Assembly: GCA_021199825.1 (NCBI GenBank)
Contig: JAJQHI010000155.1
Location: 1 to 6,872, forward strand
DNA from: Bacillota bacterium
GTDB taxonomy: Bacteria > Bacillota > Clostridia > Oscillospirales > CAG-272
Direction of reading: 5' to 3'
Length of the DNA stretch: 6,872 nucleotides
Below are positions 1 through 5,502 of this stretch, piece after piece. Numbering within the stretch: the first letter of the stretch is position 1; every line of letters begins with the position of its first letter. The notes under the pieces were generated by a model, which made no database searches, was not told where the DNA came from, and saw nothing but the letters and a program-made list of their open reading frames with translations. Position numbers and translations under genes: made by a program.

Positions 1-43
1 CCGCACATTTTAATTTTTCATACCCTTGTATCAATTTCTCGGT

Positions 44-124
44 CTACATATCATTGTAATGCGCGAATTCGGGCGCGAACTGACCAAGCGAGTCTCTCCC
101 CGCAGTTTGTACTATTTTCTTCAT
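44..124 (-). pseudogene. Truncated 5' end of a carboxymuconolactone decarboxylase-family gene
   Basis: Reading leftward from an ATG at 124, 26 codons run to a TAG at 44-46. The peptide includes QTAGRDSLGQFAPEFAHYND, which I recognise as the conserved N-terminus of small (about 90-110 aa) bacterial carboxymuconolactone decarboxylase / AhpD-like proteins, where the family usually continues as N-D-D-V-L-F-G-E-V-W. Here the sequence after N-D becomes M-stop, and none of the three frames of the remaining 43 bases resembles the family. The start looks genuine: GGAGGA at 132-137 sits 7 nt upstream and a plausible promoter lies before it. It is therefore the 5' fragment of a once-intact gene, cut by a frameshift, deletion or rearrangement, or by a misjoined contig end. 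The family includes alkylhydroperoxidase-like redox proteins, but no function should be assumed for this stub. The family call rests on recall of the conserved motif, not on a search. Confidence 0.6.
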
Positions 125-131
125 AGTTTAA

Positions 132-137
132 TCCTCC
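132..137 (-). promoter_or_regulatory. Ribosome binding site of the truncated CMD-family gene
   Basis: The minus strand reads GGAGGA here, 7 nt before the ATG at 124. This near-perfect Shine-Dalgarno sequence supports the 26-codon fragment being the true 5' end of a gene. Confidence 0.65.
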
Positions 138-149
138 GATTTCCTAATA

Positions 150-178
150 AATATAATTCATACGTGTTTCAGCTCCAA
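150..178 (-). promoter_or_regulatory. Candidate sigma-A promoter for the truncated CMD-family gene
   Basis: On the minus strand, TTGGAG (173-178) and TATATT (150-155) are separated by 17 nt, matching the sigma-A consensus at 4 of 6 and 5 of 6 positions. Transcription would start near 143, giving a leader of about 19 nt that contains the GGAGGA site. It lies just downstream of the decarboxylase operon terminator, as expected for an independent unit. The call is by eye, and the region is AT-rich, so chance matches are possible. Confidence 0.4.
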
Positions 179-194
179 ATTAACGGCTTTATAA

Positions 195-233
195 AATCGG
201 CGCTTTTCAGGTAATCCCCTCAAAGCGCCGATT
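195..233 (-). terminator. Rho-independent terminator of the decarboxylase operon
   Basis: A perfect 12-bp inverted repeat pairs AATCGGCGCTTT (195-206) with its complement (222-233) around a 15-nt loop. It begins 10 nt after the oadA stop codon. In the leftward transcript the stem ends in GAUU and runs into UUAUAAAG, a short and imperfect U-tract. On the plus strand the hairpin is also followed by a T/A-rich tail, so it could act in both directions, though no plus-strand gene is seen here. The position directly after the last operon gene supports a terminator role. Confidence 0.8.
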
Positions 234-243
234 ATTATTTAAT

Positions 244-1641
244 TTACACGGGATGAACCTTGAGCTCCTTGTCCTCAGCCTCAGCGTCAAGACCGTACTT
301 TTTAGCCTTGCGCGATTCAAAGAACTTGAGCGCCACCTTCTCAAAGAGCGCGTAAGAAAGCACATCTTCATCCTGCTCAATGTACTGCGCGATTTCCGAG
401 CGAAGCTTATCAAGCTCAGGCTCAAGATCATCCGCGGGACGATAATCGATGTGGTCATACGTTCCGAGAATTGACTTTCTGAATTCGGGGTCAATATCAA
501 CAGGCGTTTTTCCGTACTCACCCTTAAGAATGCCCTTGAATTCGTTCGTCACCATCTTGTATCTCTCACCCGTCAAAACGTTCATAACAGCCTGCGTTCC
601 GACAATCTGAGATGTCGGCGTAACAAGCGGCAGATAGCCGGCGTCAGCTCTTACGCGCGGAACCTCTTCAAGCACCTCGCTGAGAAGCTCTTCCTTGCCC
701 GCGTTTTTAAGCTGCGAGAGGAGGTTTGAGTACATTCCGCCCGGCACCTGGTACAGAAGCGTGTTGATGTTGACCTTCAATACCTTCGGGTCAAGAAGCC
801 CCGACTTGATGTATTTCTCGCGGATAGGCGTGAAATAGCGGTTTATCTTGTCGAGCTGCTGAAGGTCAAGTCCGGTGTCATATTCGGTTCCCTGAAGAGT
901 AGCGACAATTGACTCCGTAGGAGCCTGAGATGTTCCCATAGCCATAGGCGAAATAGCGCAGTCAACAATGTCAACGCCCGCCTCAACAGCCTTGAGGATT
1001 GTCATCGAAGCAAGACCTGTCGTATAATGCGTGTGAAGCTGAACTGGAATCGAAATCTTTTCCTTTATCGCCTTCACAAGGTCATACGCGCTGTACGGAA
1101 GCAGAAGTCCCGCCATATCCTTAATGCATATAGAGTCAGCTCCCATATCCTCAAGCGTCTTAGCATAATTAGCGAAGTACTCGTTGTTGTGAACGGGGCT
1201 TATTGTATAGCTGATTGCCGCCTGAACATGACCGCCTTCCTTTTTCGTCGCCTTAATGGCGGTTTCGAGGTTGCGCGGGTCATTGAGCGCGTCAAATATA
1301 CGAATAATATCAATTCCGTTTGCAATCGACTTCTGAACGAAATATTCTACCACATCATCCGCGTAGTGACGATAACCCAGGATATTCTGTCCGCGGAAGA
1401 GCATCTGAAGCTTTGTGTTCTTTACCTCAGCGCGAATCTTGCGCAGTCTGTCCCAAGGGTCCTCGTCAAGGAAGCGCAGGCACGAATCAAAAGTCGCGCC
1501 GCCCCAAGCCTCAAGCGAATGATATCCGACCTTATCAAGCTCCGAAAGTATCGGCAGCATTTCCTCCGTTGTCATACGCGTCGCAATCAGCGACTGATGC
1601 GAGTCACGCAGCACGGTTTCAGTAATTTTAACCTTTGCCAT
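244..1641 (-). CDS. oadA: Oxaloacetate decarboxylase alpha / transcarboxylase 5S-type carboxyltransferase, without biotin domain
   Basis: This 465-aa cytoplasmic subunit should transfer the carboxyl group between oxaloacetate/pyruvate and biotin. The N-terminal TIM barrel has the family signature DSHQSL (13-18). The metal site is recognisable: D13, K174 in CIKDMAG (the lysine carbamylated in this family), and H203/H205 in LHTHYTTG. These correspond to D23, K184, H215 and H217 of the propionibacterial 5S subunit. A conserved carboxylase domain follows (about 285-450, including QVPGGMYSNL). Klebsiella-type OadA is about 590 aa and ends in a biotinyl domain; this protein stops at 465 with no AMKM motif, so it must use the separate carrier at 2926-3330. 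The ATG at 1641 has AAAGGA about 9 nt upstream. It is the last gene of the operon, 39 nt after oadB. Pyruvate carboxylase subunit B belongs to the same fold family, but the oadB/oadG context and the absence of biotin carboxylase favour decarboxylation or transcarboxylation. Confidence 0.93.
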   Translation of the reverse strand: MAKVKITETVLRDSHQSLIATRMTTEEMLPILSELDKVGYHSLEAWGGATFDSCLRFLDEDPWDRLRKIRAEVKNTKLQMLFRGQNILGYRHYADDVVEYFVQKSIANGIDIIRIFDALNDPRNLETAIKATKKEGGHVQAAISYTISPVHNNEYFANYAKTLEDMGADSICIKDMAGLLLPYSAYDLVKAIKEKISIPVQLHTHYTTGLASMTILKAVEAGVDIVDCAISPMAMGTSQAPTESIVATLQGTEYDTGLDLQQLDKINRYFTPIREKYIKSGLLDPKVLKVNINTLLYQVPGGMYSNLLSQLKNAGKEELLSEVLEEVPRVRADAGYLPLVTPTSQIVGTQAVMNVLTGERYKMVTNEFKGILKGEYGKTPVDIDPEFRKSILGTYDHIDYRPADDLEPELDKLRSEIAQYIEQDEDVLSYALFEKVALKFFESRKAKKYGLDAEAEDKELKVHPV

Positions 1642-1680
1642 CTATCAAAATCCTTTCTTCAATCAATTATTAAAGCTCGC

Positions 1681-2895
1681 TTATGCGGCGTAGAGCGACA
1701 AAAGCACTCCCGCGGCAACAGCCGACCCGATAACTCCGGCAACGTTCGGTCCCATAGCGTGCATGAGAAGGAAATTCGACGGATCCTCTTTCTGTCCGAC
1801 AGTCTGCGAAACACGCGCCGCCATAGGAACGGCAGATACACCTGCGGACCCGATAAGGGGATTGATTTTTCCCTTTGTAACGAAGCAAAGAAGCTTTCCG
1901 CAGAGAAGTCCGCCGATGGTCGAAATGCAGAATGCGCAAAGACCGAGAACGATAATCTCAATTGTCTGAAGCGTCAGGAAGTTTTCGGCGGTAGCCGTAG
2001 CACCAACCGAAACTCCGAGGAATATCGTGCATATGTTGCAAAGCTCGTTCTGCGCCGTATTCGAAAGACGCGATGTAACTCCCGTAGCTGAGAAAAGATT
2101 TCCAAGCATGAGGAATCCGATAAGCGGTGCCGCCGAAGGAACTATAAGGGTTACAACAAGGGTAACGATTATCGGGAATACGACCTTTTCCGTATGAGAT
2201 ACGGGACGAAGGGTCTGCATTTTGATAGCGCGCTCCTTCTTAGTCGTGAGAAGCTTCATGAAAGGCGGCTGCAAAAACGGAATGAGCGCCATGTAGCTGT
2301 ATGCCGCAATCGCGATAGCTCCGAGAAGCTGCGGCGCGAGAGTCTTCGTAACGAGAATTGCGGTAGGACCGTCAGCTCCTCCGATAATTCCGATTGAAGC
2401 TGCCTCAGCAGGCGTAAACCCAAGGAATATGGCGCCCGCGAACGCAACAAACACACCAAGCTGTGCGGCAGCGCCCATGAGAAGCGAAATCGGATTTGAA
2501 ATGAGCGGTGAGAAGTCCGTCATAGCACCGACGCCGATAAATATCAGCGACGGATAAATACCGAGCTTTACGCCGAGATAAAGAATATCGACAAGCCCTC
2601 CCTCATTAATGACCTCCTTGACCATCTCAACAAGGGTGTGGTCAGAGTCCGTGCTCAGGAAAAATTCCGTGTGCATCAGGTCAGCGCCGGGCAGGTTTCC
2701 GAGAAGCATACCGAACGCTATCGGAACGAGAAGCAGCGGCTCATATTTTTTAACAACACCGAGATATATAAGCACTCCGACGATAACGTACATTATGAGC
2801 GTTTTATAAAAATCCGTATTGAACGCTCCCGTTTCGCTGTCGTATAAGAGCTGCATTATACCGGTGGTTTCAATAAATTTATTTAAGAATTCCAC
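1681..2895 (-). CDS. oadB: Sodium ion-translocating decarboxylase beta subunit (OadB/MmdB/GcdB family)
   Basis: This 404-aa polytopic membrane protein is the family subunit that decarboxylates carboxybiotin and couples the reaction to Na+ export. The signature GGADGPT lies at 172-178. Six residues found important in Klebsiella OadB (D203, Y229, N373, G377, S382, R389) match D175, Y201, N345, G349, S354 and R361 here, all at a constant offset of 28, so the pump site looks intact. Hydrophobic segments include about 33-48, 52-66, 112-127, 137-160, 165-185, 190-210, 238-270, 286-300, 310-338 and 378-402. The start is GTG, with GGGAG 10 nt upstream (2906-2910); no better in-frame ATG precedes it. 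It sits 30 nt after the carrier gene and 39 nt before oadA. The sequence does not show whether the substrate enters as oxaloacetate, methylmalonyl-CoA or glutaconyl-CoA, since beta subunits are shared across these enzymes. Confidence 0.95.
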   Translation of the reverse strand: MEFLNKFIETTGIMQLLYDSETGAFNTDFYKTLIMYVIVGVLIYLGVVKKYEPLLLVPIAFGMLLGNLPGADLMHTEFFLSTDSDHTLVEMVKEVINEGGLVDILYLGVKLGIYPSLIFIGVGAMTDFSPLISNPISLLMGAAAQLGVFVAFAGAIFLGFTPAEAASIGIIGGADGPTAILVTKTLAPQLLGAIAIAAYSYMALIPFLQPPFMKLLTTKKERAIKMQTLRPVSHTEKVVFPIIVTLVVTLIVPSAAPLIGFLMLGNLFSATGVTSRLSNTAQNELCNICTIFLGVSVGATATAENFLTLQTIEIIVLGLCAFCISTIGGLLCGKLLCFVTKGKINPLIGSAGVSAVPMAARVSQTVGQKEDPSNFLLMHAMGPNVAGVIGSAVAAGVLLSLYAA

Positions 2896-2925
2896 GGTTA
2901 AATGTCTCCCTTTCCGAAATTAAGC

Positions 2926-3330
2926 TTATGAAAGGGACACAAGAAGCTCACCCGTGGACACAGACTTGCCCTCAACTGCATTGACGGATGCAACAGTGCC
3001 GTCCTGCGGCGCCAGAATTTCGTTTTCCATCTTCATCGCCTCAAGGATGCAGAGAACATCGCCCTTCTTCACGCTCTGTCCCGCCTTCACCTTCACGCTG
3101 AGAATGGTTCCCGGCATAGGAGCGTTTACCTTTACAGCACCTGCAGGTGCTGCTGCAACTGCTGTTGCAGTTGCAGGTGCCGCCGCTGCCTTGGGCGCAG
3201 CCGCCTTAGGTGCGGGAGCCGCCTTCGGGGCAGGTGCCGCCTCAGCCGCGGGAGCAGTCGCGGTGCCGTCCGCCTCCTCTACTTCGACCTCATATGTAAC
3301 GCCGTTTACGGTTACGTTATATTTCTTCAT
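2926..3330 (-). CDS. Biotin carboxyl carrier protein of the decarboxylase complex (MmdC/GcdC/1.3S-like)
   Basis: This 134-aa protein carries the mobile biotin that shuttles CO2 from the carboxyltransferases to the membrane pump. Residues 1-20 form a short beta-rich segment (KYNVTVNGVTYEVEVEE) typical of decarboxylase-associated carriers. Residues 21-65 are an Ala/Pro/Lys-rich flexible linker with repeated APAPK/AAPK units. Residues 66-134 are the biotinyl domain, with EAMKMEN at 97-103, K100 as the biotinylated lysine, and the preceding M-P-G turn. Length and layout fit the MmdC / transcarboxylase 1.3S type. The ATG at 3330 has GAGAGGA with GGA 8 nt upstream, and that site abuts the oadG stop codon, giving a 15-nt gap. 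As neither carboxyltransferase in the operon has a biotin domain, this is the only visible biotin carrier for both. It needs a biotin-protein ligase encoded elsewhere. The DNA encoding the linker contains strong inverted repeats (3137-3180). Confidence 0.95.
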   Translation of the reverse strand: MKKYNVTVNGVTYEVEVEEADGTATAPAAEAAPAPKAAPAPKAAAPKAAAAPATATAVAAAPAGAVKVNAPMPGTILSVKVKAGQSVKKGDVLCILEAMKMENEILAPQDGTVASVNAVEGKSVSTGELLVSLS

Positions 3331-3345
3331 GGTTAAAATCCTCTC

Positions 3346-3777
3346 TTACCTGAAATTTTTGTTCCACGGTGTCGCGGTGGACGCGCGTTTAAATGATACA
3401 ACACGGAATCCCGATGAAAGACCTTCTCCCTCGCCCGACTCCGCCATAAATGCCGCAATCGCAGCCGTTATGACCGCAATCAGCTCGCCGTCATCCGTCA
3501 CCTCAGCCTCCTCCGGGACAGCGGTAACCTCTTCGGTGACCACCGGAACTGCGGGGGCCGGAGCCGCACTCTCCTTGGTGCTCTTTCCCTTGTCGCCGTG
3601 ATAGAAAATCTTTCCCATCAGAGTGATGACAATGAAAAGAATAATAAGCACCACAAACACGGTTCCGAAACCGAGCAGGAAAACCTGAAGCGCAGTCGAC
3701 GCCTTTTCGGACAAAGTAGTCAGCTCCTGCATGCCGTCGGCATTTGCATCAAGCAGTAATGTGCCTATATTTGACAT
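3346..3777 (-). CDS. oadG: OadG-family membrane anchor subunit (gamma/delta) of the sodium-pumping decarboxylase
   Basis: This 143-aa protein should tether the soluble carboxyltransferase and carrier to the membrane-bound beta subunit. A single transmembrane helix spans about 30-56 (LQVFLLGFGTVFVVLIILF and following). It is followed by a charged stretch (GDKGKSTKE), an Ala/Pro/Val/Glu-rich linker (71-95), and a conserved C-terminal segment (DDGELIAVITAAIAAFMAES, then FRVVSFKR and PWN near the end), typical of clostridial OadG/MmdD proteins. The N-terminus is hydrophilic without a signal peptide. Together with the position between mmdA and the carrier, this makes the family assignment solid despite low complexity. 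The ATG at 3777 has a strong AAAGGAG (3783-3789) 5 nt upstream; the gap from mmdA is 17 nt. Gamma/delta nomenclature differs among oxaloacetate, methylmalonyl-CoA and glutaconyl-CoA systems, so the symbol is at family level only. Confidence 0.87.
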   Translation of the reverse strand: MSNIGTLLLDANADGMQELTTLSEKASTALQVFLLGFGTVFVVLIILFIVITLMGKIFYHGDKGKSTKESAAPAPAVPVVTEEVTAVPEEAEVTDDGELIAVITAAIAAFMAESGEGEGLSSGFRVVSFKRASTATPWNKNFR

Positions 3778-3794
3778 GAATGCTCCTTTCCGAA

Positions 3795-5279
3795 TTACAT
3801 AGGAAGGTTGACATGACGTCTTCCGGGGTCGTCAGCATTCTTCATTGAGAGCATTTCAAGCGCGGACGCTATGCGGGCGCGAAGCTCCGTGTCGGGAATA
3901 ACATCATCGATTTCACCGTGAAGCGCCGCTTCAACAGCCGAGCCGAAATTAGCGTTCCACTCAGCCTCAAGCTCCGCGCGCTTAGCTGCGGGGTCGCTCG
4001 TTCCGGCAAACTTGTCATCCCATAAAAGCGCAACAGCCGCGTCAGCCTTCATCGACGCAATCTTTGCGCTTGAAAGCGCGTAAACCAAATCAGCTCCGAC
4101 AGACTTGCTTCCCATAAGGGTAAACTGTGTGCCGTAAGCCTCACCCGTCACAACCGTAACCTTGGGGCATACAGCGGATGTATACGCGTACGCGAGCCTT
4201 CCGAGGTCTGAGGGCGTGGGGGTCGATTCGTTCGATATTCCCTCACCGTCAACAAGCGTGACAACAGGTATTCCAAAGCTGTCACAGAAGCTTATCATAC
4301 GGGACACCTTTTTAGCGGCACCCGACGTAAGCATACCGTTATGCTTTGCGGGATTTGACGCGACAATTCCCACGGCGATGCCGCCGATAAAGGAAATCGC
4401 GGTCACCGTCTCAGGCGCATACGAGGAATAAAGCTCTATGTACCTGCCGCCGTCGGAAATCGCGGAGATAACGTCGGCAGCCTCATATCCGCCGCCCTGA
4501 ATAAATGAAACGTCAACGCTCGTGTTTGCGTTTCCGTCAACGCGAACAGTTCCCTCACAGTTGTTTGAAGGAACAAGCGCCAAAATCTCTTTAGCCTTTT
4601 CAATTGCCGAGATTTCATCCTCAGTCTCAATCGCCACCGTCTCGTATGAGTCGCCGCCCGCCTTAACGTAAAGCTTGCCGTCAGCCTTTGAGACGATGGT
4701 TATATCAGCCATTGCCGCGATAGCGGAGGAGCCGCCGGCGCAGACGCCCGCGACAATCGCGATCTGCGGAATGACACCCGAAGCCTTCGATGCCGCGGAC
4801 ATAACATGACCGTACCCCGAAAGAGCCGATACGCCGTCAAGCACAAAAGCTCCGGCGCTGTCAAAAATACCGATAATAGGCGCGCCGTTTTTGACCGCCA
4901 TATCATAAACCGCCGTGATTTTTTTCGCATGAGCCTCACTCATAGCACCCTTGGAACGAGAAAAATCCTCGGCAAACACAAATACAAGCTCGCCGCCGAT
5001 TGAGCCGTAGCCTGTAATAACGCCCTCAAAGTCGTCTTCCTCGACAGCCTCGGCGTCAAATTCGGTAGCGCGGCGCTTAATCAAAGCACCCGTTTCAACG
5101 AATGTGCCGCTGTCAAAGAGCGCCGAAATGCGGGCGCGTGCGGTAAGACGCTTTCCTGCGAGCGCGGAGCTTTCATGCTTTGTATCCGTCTCACAGAGAA
5201 AGTCCTTAATCGCAGCGGTTGTCGTATTGCGCATATGCTTAAGCGCCTCAGCCACCGCCTCGAAACTTTTTCTTTGCAT
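3795..5279 (-). CDS. mmdA: MmdA/PccB-type acyl-CoA carboxyltransferase (transcarboxylase 12S-like), divergent
   Basis: This 494-aa crotonase-fold carboxyltransferase should move a carboxyl group from a carboxyacyl-CoA to carrier biotin. Family landmarks in order: GKRLTARARI (42-51), GVITGYGSIGG (86-96), FVFAEDFS (100-107), SEAHAKKI (114-121), GAPIIGIFDSAGAF (132-145), SGVIPQIAIVAGVCAGGSSA (167-186), SRMISFCDSFGIPVVTLVD (326-344), CPKVTVVTGEAYG (371-383), and a C-terminus with DDVIPDTELRARIASALEML ending HVNLPM. It is divergent: the usual DSGGARIQEG is DSAGAFVLDG (140-149), and the segment around 196-240 lacks the usual EELGGA...SGVAH stretch, which helps explain its being slightly shorter than typical 510-520 aa members. 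The substrate is therefore uncertain; methylmalonyl-CoA is the default guess, with glutaconyl- or malonyl-CoA possible. GGAGG lies 7 nt before the ATG at 5279. First gene of the operon, about 85 nt after the predicted transcription start. Confidence 0.88.
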   Translation of the reverse strand: MQRKSFEAVAEALKHMRNTTTAAIKDFLCETDTKHESSALAGKRLTARARISALFDSGTFVETGALIKRRATEFDAEAVEEDDFEGVITGYGSIGGELVFVFAEDFSRSKGAMSEAHAKKITAVYDMAVKNGAPIIGIFDSAGAFVLDGVSALSGYGHVMSAASKASGVIPQIAIVAGVCAGGSSAIAAMADITIVSKADGKLYVKAGGDSYETVAIETEDEISAIEKAKEILALVPSNNCEGTVRVDGNANTSVDVSFIQGGGYEAADVISAISDGGRYIELYSSYAPETVTAISFIGGIAVGIVASNPAKHNGMLTSGAAKKVSRMISFCDSFGIPVVTLVDGEGISNESTPTPSDLGRLAYAYTSAVCPKVTVVTGEAYGTQFTLMGSKSVGADLVYALSSAKIASMKADAAVALLWDDKFAGTSDPAAKRAELEAEWNANFGSAVEAALHGEIDDVIPDTELRARIASALEMLSMKNADDPGRRHVNLPM

Positions 5280-5365
5280 AAATCAACCTCCGATTTTCGA
5301 AAGGGTAACGGGGCAGGTGCAAAGCCGAAAAAATCAAGCCCCTTCCGACCCCATTATATACTTCT
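5280..5365 (-). other. Untranslated leader of the decarboxylase operon
   Basis: About 85 nt separate the predicted transcription start (near 5365) from the mmdA ATG. The leader holds a possible GGGGC (5338-5342) / GCCCC (5310-5314) pairing around a 23-nt loop, followed by the GGAGG site. I recognise no riboswitch, T-box or attenuator: there is no terminator-type hairpin with a U-tract before the gene and no leader peptide that stands out. The extent depends on the promoter call. Confidence 0.4.
5287..5291 (-). promoter_or_regulatory. Ribosome binding site of mmdA
   Basis: The minus strand reads GGAGG here, 7 nt before the ATG at 5279. It fixes the start of the first operon gene. Confidence 0.75.
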
Positions 5366-5378
5366 ATAAATATTATAG
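5364..5378. promoter_or_regulatory. Dyad overlapping the operon -10, candidate operator
   Basis: CTATAA and TTATAG form a perfect 6-bp inverted repeat around a 3-nt centre, covering the -10 and the predicted start site. A repressor bound here would block initiation. It may equally be a by-product of AT-rich promoter sequence; there is no second copy in the window to compare. Confidence 0.25.
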
Positions 5379-5399
5379 CTTATTCAGAGTTTTTTTCAA
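5372..5399 (-). promoter_or_regulatory. Sigma-A-type promoter of the mmdA-oadG-bccp-oadB-oadA operon
   Basis: The minus strand shows TTGAAA (5394-5399), a 16-nt spacer, and a perfect TATAAT (5372-5377). It lies in the only sizeable gene-free region upstream of mmdA, just after the terminator of the preceding unit. Runs of A lie upstream at 5425-5431, 5444-5449 and 5457-5461, and could act as an UP-element or bend DNA. A second TATAAT at 5353-5358 lacks a convincing -35. The -10 overlaps a dyad (5364-5378). Confidence 0.7.
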
Positions 5400-5471
5400 G
5401 GGGGTAAACGAAATTTCTCAAAACTTTTTTTGCGTCCGAGAGCTTTTTTCGCCCCATTTTTCCCGAAATTT

Positions 5472-5496
5472 AAAAGCCAGAGCAAAAGCATCCGGC
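5472..5496 (-). terminator. Probable terminator of the DivIVA-like / XRE unit
   Basis: Seven bases after the XRE gene stop codon, the leftward transcript reads GCCGGA, a bulged U, GC, a UUUU loop, GC, UCUGGC, then UUUUAAAUUU. This gives an 8-bp stem with one G-U pair and one bulge, followed by a short U-run. It is weaker than a textbook terminator but well placed, and separates this unit from the operon promoter downstream. Confidence 0.5.
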
Positions 5497-5502
5497 AATA
5501 TT

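Noticed and set aside
26..214. Plus-strand open frame of 62 codons
   Set aside because: It covers the antisense of the CMD-family fragment and part of the terminator stem. It has no ribosome binding site or recognisable motif.
1642..1680. Possible internal promoter or terminator in the 39-nt oadB-oadA gap
   Set aside because: Only a ribosome binding site is visible. There is no hairpin and no hexamer pair with acceptable spacing.
1027..2091. Long plus-strand open frame (354 codons) opposite oadA and oadB
   Set aside because: It lies antisense to two well-supported genes and crosses their intergenic gap. Its product is Arg/Lys-rich and low in recognisable structure, no ribosome binding site stands out, and biased codon use on the other strand explains it.
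2954..3601. Plus-strand open frame of 215 codons opposite the biotin carrier and oadG
   Set aside because: Its Ala/Gly/Ser/Thr-rich product is the mirror of the Ala/Pro linkers on the minus strand. No family match is apparent and it overlaps two clear genes.
5353..5358. Second TATAAT as an alternative operon -10
   Set aside because: The sequence 16-18 nt upstream (around AAGCTA) does not resemble a -35 element, while the upstream pair has a good one.
5280..5365. Possible riboswitch in the leader before mmdA
   Set aside because: The leader is short and shows no conserved aptamer pattern I recognise, and no terminator or sequestering helix precedes the start codon.
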